From positions 1 through 32,167 of the forward strand of contig NZ_AUMT01000023.1 in assembly GCF_000430825.1 (NCBI RefSeq): a stretch of 32,167 nt of DNA, read 5' to 3'. The notes under the pieces are model-generated. The model made no database searches. It was not told where the DNA came from and was given only the letters and a program-made list of their open reading frames with translations. Every line of letters begins with the position of its first letter. Position 1 is the first letter of the stretch. A program made the translations under genes and the position numbers. This DNA comes from Chryseobacterium daeguense DSM 19388 (lineage in GTDB: Bacteria; Bacteroidota; Bacteroidia; Flavobacteriales; Weeksellaceae). Shown piece by piece: positions 16,825-25,340 of this stretch.

Positions 16825-18120
16825 ATGGAACAATTAATTGAAAATAAATTAAATACAGCAGATCAGGCATTTTCAGCTTGGAAAAAAGTGCCTTTTGAAG
16901 AAAAGCAGAAGCTGATTGCAAAAGCTGCTGAAATTTTAAAAAGCAACGCTGAAAAATTCGGGACAATCATTACAAAAGAAATGAATAAACCGATCTCACA
17001 GTCTATTGTAGAAGTGGAAAAGTGTGCCCTAATGATGAATTATTATGCTGATGCAGAGAATATTTTACAACCCGAAAAGGTAGCTTCTGAGTATGCTTAT
17101 TCTGAAATTCATTATGTTCCGAAAGGAGTAATTTTGGGTGTCATGCCGTGGAACTTTCCTTTCTGGCAGGTTTTGAGATTCTCTGTTCCAGCTATTTTGG
17201 CGGGTAATACGGTGGTTCTGAAACATGCTTCAATATGTTTTGGAAGCGGAAATGCGATAGAGGAGGTTCTGTTGGAAGCAGGCTTTCCACAAGGTGTTTT
17301 CCAGAATCTTGAAATAGGGCATGGAGATGTAAAAGAAGTCCTTGAACATAAGGCTGTCGCAGGGGTAAGCCTTACCGGGAGTGAGAGAGCCGGAGGTGAA
17401 GTAGCTTCCATTGCCGGAAAAAATATTAAAAAATCTTTACTTGAATTAGGCGGAAGCGATGCGTTTATAGTATTGGATGATGCAGATCTTGATGAAGCGG
17501 CAAAAGTAGGTGCGCAGGCAAGACTTCAAAATTGCGGGCAGACTTGTGTGGCCGCAAAAAGATTTATTATTGATGAAAAAATAGAGGATGTTTTTCTTCC
17601 GAAATTCATTGAAGAATATAAAAAGTTTGTTCCTGCGGATTCTATGGATAAGGAAACAAAAATTGCAGGAATGGCACGGCCGGACCTGGCGGATGATTTA
17701 GAAAAACAATTCAATAAAGCACTGGAAAACGGAGCAGAAATTATTATTCCTTTGGAAAGAATTTCAGATAATGAATTTAATCCCGGTTTGATAAGAGTAC
17801 AGGAAGGAAACCCTATCTTAAAAGAAGAGCTTTTCGGTCCTTTGGGGATGGTGATGGTGGCTAAAAATGATGAAGAAGCTTTAGAAATGGCCAATAATAT
17901 TCCTTTTGGGCTTTCCAATTCTGTCTGGACGAGAAGCAAGGACCGTCAGTTATTTTTTATTGAAAATCTGGAATCAGGAACGGTAAACATCAACAGAATG
18001 ACGAGCTCAGATCCGCGTTTCCCTTTTGGAGGAACCAAATCATCAGGTTACGGAACGGAGCTTTCTTTATTGGCTTTAAAAGAATTTGTAACGGCAAAAA
18101 CCGTTGTAGGAAATAGTTAA
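16825..18120 (+). CDS. NAD(P)-dependent aldehyde dehydrogenase, succinate-semialdehyde type
   Basis: 431 residues, a little shorter than most family members because the N-terminal arm is short. Motifs: MPWNFPFWQ (N110, oxyanion hole), K133 in VLKHAS, LTGSERAGG, general base E207 in LELGGSD, nucleophile C241 in NCGQTCVAAKR, and LFGPLGMV. It oxidises an aldehyde to its acid, using NAD+ or NADP+. The overall pattern is closest to the short succinate-semialdehyde dehydrogenases (GabD/Sad type), but the substrate is inferred. It is preceded by 133 bases with no clear promoter and follows hutG on the same strand. A link to histidine or glutamate use is possible but not shown. Confidence 0.85.
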   Translation: MEQLIENKLNTADQAFSAWKKVPFEEKQKLIAKAAEILKSNAEKFGTIITKEMNKPISQSIVEVEKCALMMNYYADAENILQPEKVASEYAYSEIHYVPKGVILGVMPWNFPFWQVLRFSVPAILAGNTVVLKHASICFGSGNAIEEVLLEAGFPQGVFQNLEIGHGDVKEVLEHKAVAGVSLTGSERAGGEVASIAGKNIKKSLLELGGSDAFIVLDDADLDEAAKVGAQARLQNCGQTCVAAKRFIIDEKIEDVFLPKFIEEYKKFVPADSMDKETKIAGMARPDLADDLEKQFNKALENGAEIIIPLERISDNEFNPGLIRVQEGNPILKEELFGPLGMVMVAKNDEEALEMANNIPFGLSNSVWTRSKDRQLFFIENLESGTVNINRMTSSDPRFPFGGTKSSGYGTELSLLALKEFVTAKTVVGNS

Positions 18121-18132
18121 AAATAGAGGAAG

Positions 18133-18157
18133 GAAGCTGGAAGGGAGAAGCTGGAAG
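18133..18157. repeat. Two-copy GAAGCTGGAAG direct repeat
   Basis: GAAGCTGGAAG occurs at 18133-18143 and again at 18147-18157 (period 14) in the gap between the aldehyde dehydrogenase gene and pyk. It is a purine-rich intergenic repeat of unknown role. Confidence 0.5.
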
Positions 18158-18215
18158 TTTACAAAAATATCTTTAAACTCACTTCATTTTTACACAGCTT
18201 ACAGTTATAAAACAA

Positions 18216-18248
18216 AACTCACGAAATTATTCGTGAGTTGTTTTTTTT
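18216..18248. terminator. Bidirectional terminator between the aldehyde dehydrogenase gene and pyk
   Basis: A 10-bp perfect stem (AACTCACGAA / TTCGTGAGTT) with the loop ATTA. A T tract follows on the plus strand and an A-rich stretch precedes it, so it can serve both convergent genes. Confidence 0.8.
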
Positions 18249-18294
18249 ATAAGAAAAGCATTTTGCTTATTAGCTCTTTGCCTTTTGCTTTAAA

Positions 18295-19740
18295 TTAAAC
18301 TGTTGTAAGTCTCAATGTATTTGTTTTTCCACCTTCGTAAGACGGTGTAGCATTGATATTGATTACAAAATCTCCACTCTCGATATATCCGTAGTTGTGC
18401 GTAAGCATGTTTACCTGGATGATCGTTTCATCAGTAGATTTCTTCATATCATAATAATAGGCATGAACTCCCCAAAGAAGATTCAGCATGGTAATAACCC
18501 TCTTATTTCCGCTGTATACGATGATGTGAGAATTCGGTCTGTGGGCTGCAAGCTGAAATGCTGTATAACCCGAGCTTGTTAAAGTAACGATGGCAGAAAC
18601 ATTTGTAGTTTTTGCGATTCTTACTGCTGCAAGACAAACCCTGTTCGTAATGAATCTTTCATCAATACAATTGAAATCTTTTTCTATCGGTTCGTTTTTG
18701 TGTTGATAGAAATGGGTTTTTTCAATGTTTTGAACAATTTTAGCCATATTCTCAACTACCTGCACCGGATATCTTCCTACAGAGGTTTCTCCGGAAAGCA
18801 TCACAGCATCTGCACCGTCCAGTACAGAGTTGGCAACGTCATTTACCTCCGCTCTTGTTGGCGTTAAGCTATTTATCATCGTTTCCATCATCTGGGTCGC
18901 AATGATTACAGGTTTTGAATAGAATCTTGCTTTCTCCACCAATGTTTTCTGAATCGCCGGAACTTCTTCCATAGGAACCTCAACTCCTAAATCTCCACGG
19001 GCAACCATCAATCCATCGCATTCCAATAAGATTTCATCAATATTTTTTACACCTTCAGGTTTCTCAATTTTCGCGATAATCGGAGTTTTGAATTTACCAT
19101 TCGGGTGCTTTGAAATTAATTCTTTCAGATCAATAATATCCTGAGCATGACGAACGAATGAAAGCGCAATCCAGTCAACCTCCTGATCAAGCATGAAATT
19201 GGCGTCCTGAATGTCTTTTTCCGTTAAAGCAGGCAGAGAAACATTGGTATTAGGAAGGTTTACACCTTTTTTAGAGCTTAATGGCCCCCCTTGAATCGTT
19301 TTTGCTTTTACCGTATCTTTTTCGTTGGTTTCAGTTACTTCTAAAACAAGCTTACCGTCGTCAATAAGGATTCTTTCACCCACCTTTACATCCTGTGGAA
19401 ACTGTTGGTAGGTCATGAATACCTTGGTAGAATCCCCTTCAATTTTTTCATTAGTGAAGGTAAGAATGTCACCAGGGTTAAGATATGAGCCTTCTTTTAC
19501 AACGCCAACTCTCAGTTTAGGACCTTGTAAATCTCCCAAAATCCCTACTGAGAAGCCGTATTCTTTATTCAGCTCTCTGATTATTTCTATATTTGTTCGA
19601 ACTAAGTCATAATCCGCATGTGAGAAATTGATTCTAAAAACATCAACACCTGCTCTCATTAATCCTAACATTACTTCCTTCGACGATGAAGCCGGTCCAA
19701 GTGTTGCGATAATTTTTGTCTTCTTTAAATACTTATTCAT
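18295..19740 (-). CDS. pyk: Pyruvate kinase
   Basis: Last step of glycolysis, phosphoenolpyruvate plus ADP to pyruvate plus ATP. From the ATG at 19740 it is 481 residues, the usual size. An earlier in-frame ATG at 19770 would add ten residues and deepen the overlap with the preceding gene. The chosen start gives KTKIIATLGPASSS at once, as expected for the family. Key parts: NFSHAD (substrate/ion site), active-site signature IIAKIEKPEG (K224, E226), ARGDLGVEVP (D250), ATQMMETM, the hinge region DGADAVMLSGETS, and a C-terminal allosteric-type domain. It overlaps the upstream gene by 8 bases and is the last gene of the acpP-fabF-rnc unit. Confidence 0.97.
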   Translation of the reverse strand: MNKYLKKTKIIATLGPASSSKEVMLGLMRAGVDVFRINFSHADYDLVRTNIEIIRELNKEYGFSVGILGDLQGPKLRVGVVKEGSYLNPGDILTFTNEKIEGDSTKVFMTYQQFPQDVKVGERILIDDGKLVLEVTETNEKDTVKAKTIQGGPLSSKKGVNLPNTNVSLPALTEKDIQDANFMLDQEVDWIALSFVRHAQDIIDLKELISKHPNGKFKTPIIAKIEKPEGVKNIDEILLECDGLMVARGDLGVEVPMEEVPAIQKTLVEKARFYSKPVIIATQMMETMINSLTPTRAEVNDVANSVLDGADAVMLSGETSVGRYPVQVVENMAKIVQNIEKTHFYQHKNEPIEKDFNCIDERFITNRVCLAAVRIAKTTNVSAIVTLTSSGYTAFQLAAHRPNSHIIVYSGNKRVITMLNLLWGVHAYYYDMKKSTDETIIQVNMLTHNYGYIESGDFVININATPSYEGGKTNTLRLTTV

Positions 19741-20206
19741 AATACTGGATAATTTGATAAAGTTCCTCATCAGAACTTAGTGTGTAATCTTGAATCGGAA
19801 ACACAAGATTTTCAGGGAGCAAAATTACGGAAAAATCAGGAAACTGTTCCGAACTATGCAAAATATATTGCACATCTACCTGATTATTTAATAAAAACTT
19901 AATGTTTTCTTCTTCTGCAAAGAGCTCAGTCTGTATTTTTTTTTGTTTACTTTCTGAAGATTTGTTTGAAATGAAGGTAAAACAGGTTTTGGTATACTTG
20001 TGATAAGCTTCAAATCTCGGAAAATAATAATCATAATAATCACCATGAAAGATAAGGTCTTTCTTTCTGTAAAATGTAAGGTCGTTATTCTGATTTATTT
20101 TATAGAAAAACTCATGATCGGGTATATTCTTTGCTAATCTTACCAAGCCTATGGTAATATCTTCAAATTCTATATCATCAAGATCATAAAGTTTTTGAAT
20201 TTCCAA
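19733..20206 (-). CDS. IPExxVDY-like family protein of unknown function
   Basis: 157 residues, no signal peptide, acidic. The segment IPDHEFFYKIN (about residues 28-38) resembles the motif that gives the IPExxVDY family its name, known from Bacteroidota. The place between rnc and pyk agrees with that. The rest alternates short hydrophobic strands (FPDFSVILLPENLVFPI) with Lys/Glu-rich segments. It overlaps the rnc end by 23 bases and the pyk start by 8, so it is almost certainly co-translated. No biochemical role is known to me. The family call rests on a partial motif and the neighbours. Confidence 0.65.
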   Translation of the reverse strand: MEIQKLYDLDDIEFEDITIGLVRLAKNIPDHEFFYKINQNNDLTFYRKKDLIFHGDYYDYYFPRFEAYHKYTKTCFTFISNKSSESKQKKIQTELFAEEENIKFLLNNQVDVQYILHSSEQFPDFSVILLPENLVFPIQDYTLSSDEELYQIIQYYE

Positions 20207-20945
20207 GTATGTTTTCTTTTTTGTTTAAAATATAAAATGCTCTCTGCGCTGCCTTTTCTTCTGCTTTTTTCTTGGAAGTTTCTGTGGCATTCGCAATTTT
20301 TTCTTCTCCAAGCCATACATGGCACCGGAAAACAATTGATTTATTCACCTGGATTTCCTCACAGGTTTCGTACTTTATATTTAATTTTTTCTTCTGGCTC
20401 CATTCGAGCAAAAGACCTTTGTAGCTTACAATTTTATTTTCAAGCTTGTTAATTTCAGTAGGGGTCAAAAGTTTCTCCAAAATGATCTTTCTGCAAGTAT
20501 CATACTGGAAATCCAGATAAACGGCTCCTACCAGTGCTTCAAATAAATTTCCGGAAATATTTTCGCCTAAAGCTACTGAACCCGACTTCTGAAGCAGGTT
20601 TGTAAGTTTAAGATCTTCTCCTAATTTATTAAGATTCTTCCTATTAACAATCTTAGATTTCATCTGTGTCAGGTATCCTTCATTAGCCTGAGGATAAGTC
20701 TGGAACAGATGACAAGAAATAATTGTACCCAAAACAGAATCCCCTAAAAATTCAAGCCTTTCGTAATTGCTGTCTTGATTTTTAGAAGAGCTTTTCAAAG
20801 AAAAAGCTTCACGGTAGAGCGCAACATTTTGTACCTCAGTACCTAATATTTTGCTGAGCTCGTTACTGAGAAAATAATCTCTCTCCGTTAATTGTCTTTT
20901 TCTGTTTTTGAGAAGGAATTTAGAAAAGTATTTCTGTAACTCCAT
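20184..20945 (-). CDS. rnc: Ribonuclease III
   Basis: Double-stranded RNA endonuclease used in rRNA and mRNA processing. 253 residues. The catalytic domain has the signature YERLEFLGDSVLG (E65, D69) and the second metal-binding stretch NLFEALVGAVYLD (E136). The C-terminal double-stranded RNA-binding domain spans about 175-243 (SYKGLLLEWSQKK ... ATETSKKKAEEKAAQRAF). At the position where most RNase III proteins have Asp before FEA (E. coli D114) this one reads Asn (N133), by eye alignment. The gene begins 9 bases after fabF and belongs to the same minus-strand unit. Confidence 0.93.
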   Translation of the reverse strand: MELQKYFSKFLLKNRKRQLTERDYFLSNELSKILGTEVQNVALYREAFSLKSSSKNQDSNYERLEFLGDSVLGTIISCHLFQTYPQANEGYLTQMKSKIVNRKNLNKLGEDLKLTNLLQKSGSVALGENISGNLFEALVGAVYLDFQYDTCRKIILEKLLTPTEINKLENKIVSYKGLLLEWSQKKKLNIKYETCEEIQVNKSIVFRCHVWLGEEKIANATETSKKKAEEKAAQRAFYILNKKENILGNSKTL

Positions 20946-20954
20946 TCATTGAAT

Positions 20955-22199
20955 TTAGATTTTCGTAAATAGAACGCAGGCATTATGCCCACCAAACCCA
21001 AAAGTATTACTCATGGCTACTTTTACATCTTTCTTCGCAGCTTCGTTGTACGTAAAGTTCAGTCTGCTGTCAATATTTTCATCATCAGTAAAATGGTTGA
21101 TGGTAGGAGGAACAATACCATGAATAATAGTTCCTAACGCAGCGATAGCTTCAATAACCCCTGCTGCACCCAAAAGGTGGCCGGTCATTGATTTTGTAGA
21201 ATTAATCTGAATGTCGTAGGCGTGCTCTCCTAATAATTTCGAAATTGCGTTGGATTCTGCAATATCTCCTAATGGAGTAGATGTACCGTGCATATTGATA
21301 TGATCTACTTCATCAGCAGTTAATCCTGCGTCTTCCAAACAGTTTTTCATTACCAGATAAGCTCCTAAGCCTTCAGGATGCGGGGCTGTCATATGGTGTG
21401 CATCAGCACTGAGACCTCCACCTTTTAATTCCGCATAAATTGTAGCACCACGTTTTACCGCGTGCTCATACTCCTCAAGAATGATACATCCTGCTCCTTC
21501 ACCCAGTACAAAACCATCTCTGTCTTTGTCAAAAGGCCTTGAAGCTGTTGTAGGATCGTCATTTCTTGTAGAAAGTGCCATCATTGCATTGAATCCACCG
21601 ACACCACTTGCTGTAACGGCTGCCTCAGAGCCTCCACATACAATCACGTCTGCTTTTCCCAGCTGAATCAGCATTTTGGAATCAATTAAAGCGTTTGCTG
21701 AAGATGCACATGCAGAAACAGTAGTATAATTCGGACCATGGAAACCATACTCGATTGAGATGTGTCCCGGAGTGATGTCCGCAATCATTTTCGGAATAAA
21801 GAAAGGGTTGAATCTAGGAATGTCTGTATTTGCCCATCCTAAAACTTCAGTTTCGAAAGTCTCTAAACCTCCTATTCCTGATCCCCAGATTACGCCGACT
21901 CTGTTTTTATCTACATTATCTTCAATAAGCCTTGAGTGTTGTACCGCTTCTCTTGCAGCTACAAGCCCAAGCTGTGTATTTCTATCCATTTTTTTTGCTT
22001 CTTTCTTATCGAAATGCTGCAGCGGATCGAAATTTTTCACTTCGCAAGCGAATTTTGTTTTAAAGTTTGTGGCATCAAAAAGAGTAATTGGAGCAGCACC
22101 GCTCTCACCTTTTACAAGATTTTCCCAGTATTCTTTTGCATTATTTCCAATCGGTGTTATTGCGCCAAAACCGGTTACAACTACTCTTTTTAATTCCAT
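20955..22199 (-). CDS. fabF: Beta-ketoacyl-ACP synthase II
   Basis: Condenses malonyl-ACP with an acyl-ACP in fatty acid chain elongation. 414 residues, standard length. The catalytic triad is visible: C164 in VSACASSANA, H304 in NMHGTSTPLGD and H341 in KSMTGHLLGAAG, with K336 nearby. The glycine-rich end SNTFGFGGHNACVLF is also typical. It is 34 bases downstream of acpP, its acyl carrier partner. Confidence 0.97.
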   Translation of the reverse strand: MELKRVVVTGFGAITPIGNNAKEYWENLVKGESGAAPITLFDATNFKTKFACEVKNFDPLQHFDKKEAKKMDRNTQLGLVAAREAVQHSRLIEDNVDKNRVGVIWGSGIGGLETFETEVLGWANTDIPRFNPFFIPKMIADITPGHISIEYGFHGPNYTTVSACASSANALIDSKMLIQLGKADVIVCGGSEAAVTASGVGGFNAMMALSTRNDDPTTASRPFDKDRDGFVLGEGAGCIILEEYEHAVKRGATIYAELKGGGLSADAHHMTAPHPEGLGAYLVMKNCLEDAGLTADEVDHINMHGTSTPLGDIAESNAISKLLGEHAYDIQINSTKSMTGHLLGAAGVIEAIAALGTIIHGIVPPTINHFTDDENIDSRLNFTYNEAAKKDVKVAMSNTFGFGGHNACVLFTKI

Positions 22200-22233
22200 A
22201 AACTTTGTTTAATTTCTTTTTTGTTGAAGAATA

Positions 22234-22473
22234 TTATTTATTTACTACTTCCTCGATATAAGCGATAGCGTGCCCTACAGTAGTAATTTTTTCAGCTTGA
22301 TCATCAGGGATTTGAATGTTAAATTCTTTTTCAAATTCCATAATTAGTTCAACTGTATCTAGTGAATCAGCTCCTAAATCGTTAGTGAAGCTAGCTTCAG
22401 GAGTTACTTCTGTTTCTTCAACGTCAAGCTTATCAGCGATGATAGCTTTTACTCTTGATGCAATGTCTGACAT
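22234..22473 (-). CDS. acpP: Acyl carrier protein
   Basis: 79-residue acidic carrier protein. The 4'-phosphopantetheine attachment Ser is S37 in the canonical GADSLDTVELIMEFE. It carries growing acyl chains for FabF and the other fatty acid enzymes. It is the first gene of the unit that runs through fabF, rnc, the IPExxVDY-like gene and pyk. Confidence 0.97.
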   Translation of the reverse strand: MSDIASRVKAIIADKLDVEETEVTPEASFTNDLGADSLDTVELIMEFEKEFNIQIPDDQAEKITTVGHAIAYIEEVVNK

Positions 22474-22504
22474 AGTAAATTATTTTTTTAATTGTTAGAT
22501 GGTG

Positions 22505-22512
22505 CAAATATA
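22505..22512 (-). promoter_or_regulatory. Candidate -7 box of the acpP operon
   Basis: The complement reads TATATTTG, a full TAnnTTTG match, 31 bases before the acpP ATG. No clear TTG sits 17-23 bases further upstream, so the call rests on the -7 box and its position. The remainder of the 329-base gap up to the SDR gene at 22803 holds no gene or hairpin that I can support. Confidence 0.4.
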
Positions 22513-22802
22513 TAAAATTCTTTACGATAAAACATTTTTTTAGTCTTTTTTGTGGCGTGCAGGTACTTATTTTGTTGTTTTCGGGTTTAGTGTTTTCGTT
22601 TTCAGGTATTTATATTTTAGGCTTCAGGAAGGTTATTTCTTTATCGTTAAAATAAAAATTTGTGGCTACCACCATATATATAGGATAAGAAACTGAGCTG
22701 AAAGGAAATGACTTTTTAAACAAAGTAAGATTGAGCTTTTTAACAAAACGGATGCTTTGAGTTTTAAAGGAAATTTGTATCAAACAAAAATCAATCAATA
22801 AA

Positions 22803-23699
22803 ATGAAAAAGATCTGGTTTATCACAGGAAGCTCAAAAGGTTTAGGAAAAAGCCTTGTAGAAGCAGTTTTATTAAAAGGGGATTATGTAGTGGCTACCGC
22901 AAGAAATCCTGAACAGCTTAACGATTTATTAAAAAAATATCCAGAGCAGCTATTAACACTTAAGCTTGATGTTCAAAACAAAGAGCAAATCTATGAAGCT
23001 GTGGAGAAAGCTGTTAATCACTTTGGGAGAATAGATGTTTTGGTGAATAATGCTGGTTTTGGAATTACCGGTGCGGCTGAAGCATTTACTAATGAACAGG
23101 TGAGAAATCAGCTGGAAGTGAATCTGTACGCACCTATAGAAGTAACGAGAGCAGTCTTACCCTACATGAGAAAGCAGCGTTCGGGACATATTCTCCAGAT
23201 CAGCTCTATTGGCGGAAGGGTAGGAAATGCCGGCCTTTCAATTTATCAGGCTGCAAAATTCGGGCTTGCAGGTTTTTCTGAATCTTTAAGTAAGGAAGTC
23301 GCACCCTTAGGAATAAAGGTTACAAGCATTGAACCCGGCGGTTTCCGTACCGACTGGGCTGGAGCGTCCATGAGCTTTGCAGAAGATGTTGAAGGTTATG
23401 AAAAAACGGTAGGCGGGGTAAAAGAACATTTACTTTCAGGGAAATTTGTCCCGATGGGTGATCCCGCCAAGGCTGCAAAAGTAATGATTGAGATTGCAAA
23501 TAATGAAAACCCTCCATTGCATCTGGTTTTAGGAAGTGAAGCTGCTGCCATTTTAAAAGATGCTGATCTTCAAAGAAAAGAAGAATTTGAAAAATGGCTG
23601 GATGTAACTGTTTCCACGGATCATGATGATGCTGTAAGCATCTTTGAAACAGAATATGGAAAACAATTTTTAACTAATAAAGGAAATAACGTAAAATAA
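22803..23699 (+). CDS. SDR-family NAD(P)-dependent oxidoreductase
   Basis: 298 residues. Classical short-chain dehydrogenase features: nucleotide-binding TGSSKGLG (8-15), D56 in LKLDV, NNAG (82-85), catalytic S134/S135 (QISSIGG), and YxxxK with Y149 and K152 (YQAAK). The R34 region (ATARNPEQ) after the second strand suggests preference for NADPH. After the fold, the sequence GGFRTDWAGASM matches the subgroup often annotated simply as SDR oxidoreductase. The substrate is unknown. An AraC-type regulator follows 51 bases later on the same strand and may control it, although a terminator separates them. Confidence 0.88.
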   Translation: MKKIWFITGSSKGLGKSLVEAVLLKGDYVVATARNPEQLNDLLKKYPEQLLTLKLDVQNKEQIYEAVEKAVNHFGRIDVLVNNAGFGITGAAEAFTNEQVRNQLEVNLYAPIEVTRAVLPYMRKQRSGHILQISSIGGRVGNAGLSIYQAAKFGLAGFSESLSKEVAPLGIKVTSIEPGGFRTDWAGASMSFAEDVEGYEKTVGGVKEHLLSGKFVPMGDPAKAAKVMIEIANNENPPLHLVLGSEAAAILKDADLQRKEEFEKWLDVTVSTDHDDAVSIFETEYGKQFLTNKGNNVK

Positions 23700-23706
23700 T
23701 TTAATA

Positions 23707-23738
23707 ATGAGACTGTAAAAAGTGCGGTCTCATTTTTT
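23707..23738 (+). terminator. Rho-independent terminator after the SDR gene
   Basis: ATGAGAC / GTCTCAT, 7 bp, with a 13-base loop and a T tract at 23733-23738, eight bases after the stop codon. Confidence 0.65.
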
Positions 23739-23750
23739 ATATTTGTAGTA

Positions 23751-24557
23751 ATGAAAGCTAAAAAAGAAGATTTTGGAAATATTGTTTATTCCTGTTATGC
23801 TGAAGTGAGCCGGCAGGGAGAACATTTCGTTTCAGATCATGTTTTGAGTTATCAGATTGCCGGAGATTTAGTTCTTAATGACGGGGTCAAAGATTATTCT
23901 GCTTCGGATGAATCTATCCGTTTTTTGAAGCGGAACCAGCTTTTAAAATTCACCAAGCAGCCCCCGAAAGAAGGAGAATTTAAATCTTTATCCATTCACC
24001 TGGGTCAGCAGGCTCTAAAGGATTTCAGCCTGGAATACGGGATGACTGCTGAGAAAAAACAGGCTAATAAGCCTTTATTATTGCTAATGGAAAATCCGGT
24101 ATTGCAAAATTTTATGCAGTCGCTGATGATGTATCAGTTTTCGGATATTCTTTCTGATCCAAGACTGGTAGAGCTAAAAATAAAAGAAGTTTTGATTCTT
24201 TTGTTACAGGAAGCGCCTGAACTGAAGGATGTTTTGTTTGATTTTAATGAGCCCGGAAAACTGGATATCGAGGCATTTATGAATAAAAATTTTCATTTTA
24301 ATGTGAATCTGGATCGTTTTGCTTACTTAACGGGAAGAAGCCTGGCGACTTTCAAGTGGGATTTTGAGAAAATATTTGGCATTACGCCCGGAAAATGGCT
24401 GCTGCAGAAAAGGCTTCAGGAGGCGCATTACCTGCTGGAGAAGGGAAGGATGGCTTCTGATATTTACCTTGATCTCGGCTTTGAGGATCTTTCTCACTTT
24501 TCATTTGCATTTAAAAAGCAGTATGGCCTGGCTCCGAGTAAAATAATTTCAATGTAA
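23751..24557 (+). CDS. AraC-family transcriptional regulator
   Basis: 268 residues. The C-terminal 100 residues form the two helix-turn-helix DNA-binding unit (LDRFAYLTGRSLATFKWDFEKIFGITPGKWLLQKRL, then ASDIYLDLGFEDLSHFSFAFKKQYGLAPSKI), the second being the AraC signature. The N-terminal half is a cupin-like sensing region with strands and no recognisable ligand motif. AraC regulators often act on adjacent genes, so the SDR gene is the first target to consider. The thermonuclease gene starts only 7 bases after its stop, which implies co-transcription. Confidence 0.88.
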   Translation: MKAKKEDFGNIVYSCYAEVSRQGEHFVSDHVLSYQIAGDLVLNDGVKDYSASDESIRFLKRNQLLKFTKQPPKEGEFKSLSIHLGQQALKDFSLEYGMTAEKKQANKPLLLLMENPVLQNFMQSLMMYQFSDILSDPRLVELKIKEVLILLLQEAPELKDVLFDFNEPGKLDIEAFMNKNFHFNVNLDRFAYLTGRSLATFKWDFEKIFGITPGKWLLQKRLQEAHYLLEKGRMASDIYLDLGFEDLSHFSFAFKKQYGLAPSKIISM

Positions 24558-24564
24558 ATTTTTA

Positions 24565-25047
24565 ATGAAAAAACTTCTTTACCTTATTCTCTTTCTTATT
24601 TCCAACTTATTTTTTACACAGATAAAAGGAAAGGTAGTTGGCATTAAAGATGGAGACACAGTAGTAGTTCTTTTACCCGATAATACTCAGGAAACACTCA
24701 GGCTGGCTGATGTGGATTGTCCTGAAAACGGGCAGCCGTTCGGTAAAAATGCAAAACGGTTTACGAGTTCACAGGTTTTTGGAAAGAAGGTGACCTTTTA
24801 CAGGATAGGAAAAGACAGGTACAGAAGAGTTATCGCAAAAGTTTTTTATGAAAATAATAAATATCTTTCCGCTGAAATTATAAAAGCAGGCTTTGGATGG
24901 TGGTATTATAAAGCTTCAAAAAATACAGGACTTCAAAATCTGCAGGAACAGGCTAAAACTAAGAAATCAGGTTTGTGGGCTGATAAAAATGCTATAGCTC
25001 CGTGGGACTTTAGAAAAAATAAAAAGAAAAAAATAGCTGATATTTAA
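24565..25047 (+). CDS. Secreted thermonuclease (staphylococcal nuclease fold)
   Basis: 160 residues. A hydrophobic N-terminus (MKKLLYLILFLISNLFFTQ) is a signal peptide, so the protein acts outside the cytoplasm. The nuclease domain has the family's key residues: KDGDT (D31), R46, D51, E54 (LADVDCPENG) and R88 in DRYRR, matching the Ca2+ site and catalytic Arg/Glu of staphylococcal nuclease. ADVDCPE, KAGFGWWYY and SGLWAD are also typical. It would cut DNA or RNA for nutrient use. A basic tail (KNKKKKIADI) may aid nucleic acid binding. Last chromosomal gene before the island. Confidence 0.9.
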   Translation: MKKLLYLILFLISNLFFTQIKGKVVGIKDGDTVVVLLPDNTQETLRLADVDCPENGQPFGKNAKRFTSSQVFGKKVTFYRIGKDRYRRVIAKVFYENNKYLSAEIIKAGFGWWYYKASKNTGLQNLQEQAKTKKSGLWADKNAIAPWDFRKNKKKKIADI

Positions 25048-25093
25048 TAAGTACAAATGGCAGAAAATATACAATAATAAGCAAAACTTACCC

Positions 25094-25125
25094 AATAGAG
25101 AATTGATTTAAAATTTCTATTTTTT
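25094..25125 (+). terminator. Probable terminator after the thermonuclease gene
   Basis: AATAGA-G-AAT pairs with ATTTCTATT (one bulged G), followed by TTTTTT, 46 bases after the stop codon. Confidence 0.5.
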
Positions 25126-25275
25126 AATGAAAACTTAGTTTATAGAAAATTTTAGGCTGACTTACTAAATTTTATATAAAGAAATTGTATATGAAAGTTG
25201 TCTGCCTTTCTCTCTGATAATAAATTTGTCAGGATAGTTTGTTTGTGTGCAGGGAAGGAAAAGTATAATTAAATA

Positions 25276-25309
25276 AAAAGAGAATTTGTATTGTTGCAAA
25301 TTCTCTTTT
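25276..25309 (-). terminator. Terminator next to the tRNA-like 3' end
   Basis: A 12-bp perfect stem (AAAGAGAATTTG / CAAATTCTCTTT) with an 8-base loop, flanked by A-rich DNA on the left, so on the minus strand it ends in a T tract. It lies 6 bases beyond the CCA of the tRNA-like fragment, where a minus-strand tRNA terminator would be expected. Confidence 0.75.
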
Positions 25310-25315
25310 AGTTAA

Positions 25316-25340
25316 TGGTGGAGTTGGAGGTTTTCGAACC
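25316..25340 (-). other. Putative integration site: displaced 3' end of a tRNA or tmRNA gene
   Basis: On the minus strand this reads GGTTCGAAAACCTCC then AACTCCACCA. That is a T-loop-like TTCGAA, an acceptor-type strand CAACTCC, a discriminator A and an encoded CCA. There is no tRNA body on the 5' side, where the sequence turns AT-rich and the island begins. The integrase start is 131 bases away. This is the arrangement left when an element integrates into a tRNA 3' end: the chromosome keeps the displaced tail and its terminator here, and the restored tRNA should lie at the island's other end, beyond the window. The T-stem does not pair well, so the piece is only tRNA-like in its last 25 bases. 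Confidence 0.6.

Noticed and set aside
23738..23745. TATATTTG, a full -7 box match, directly before the AraC gene
   Set aside because: It overlaps the end of a terminator, has no TTG partner at the right distance and would leave no leader before the ATG at 23751; probably chance in T-rich DNA.
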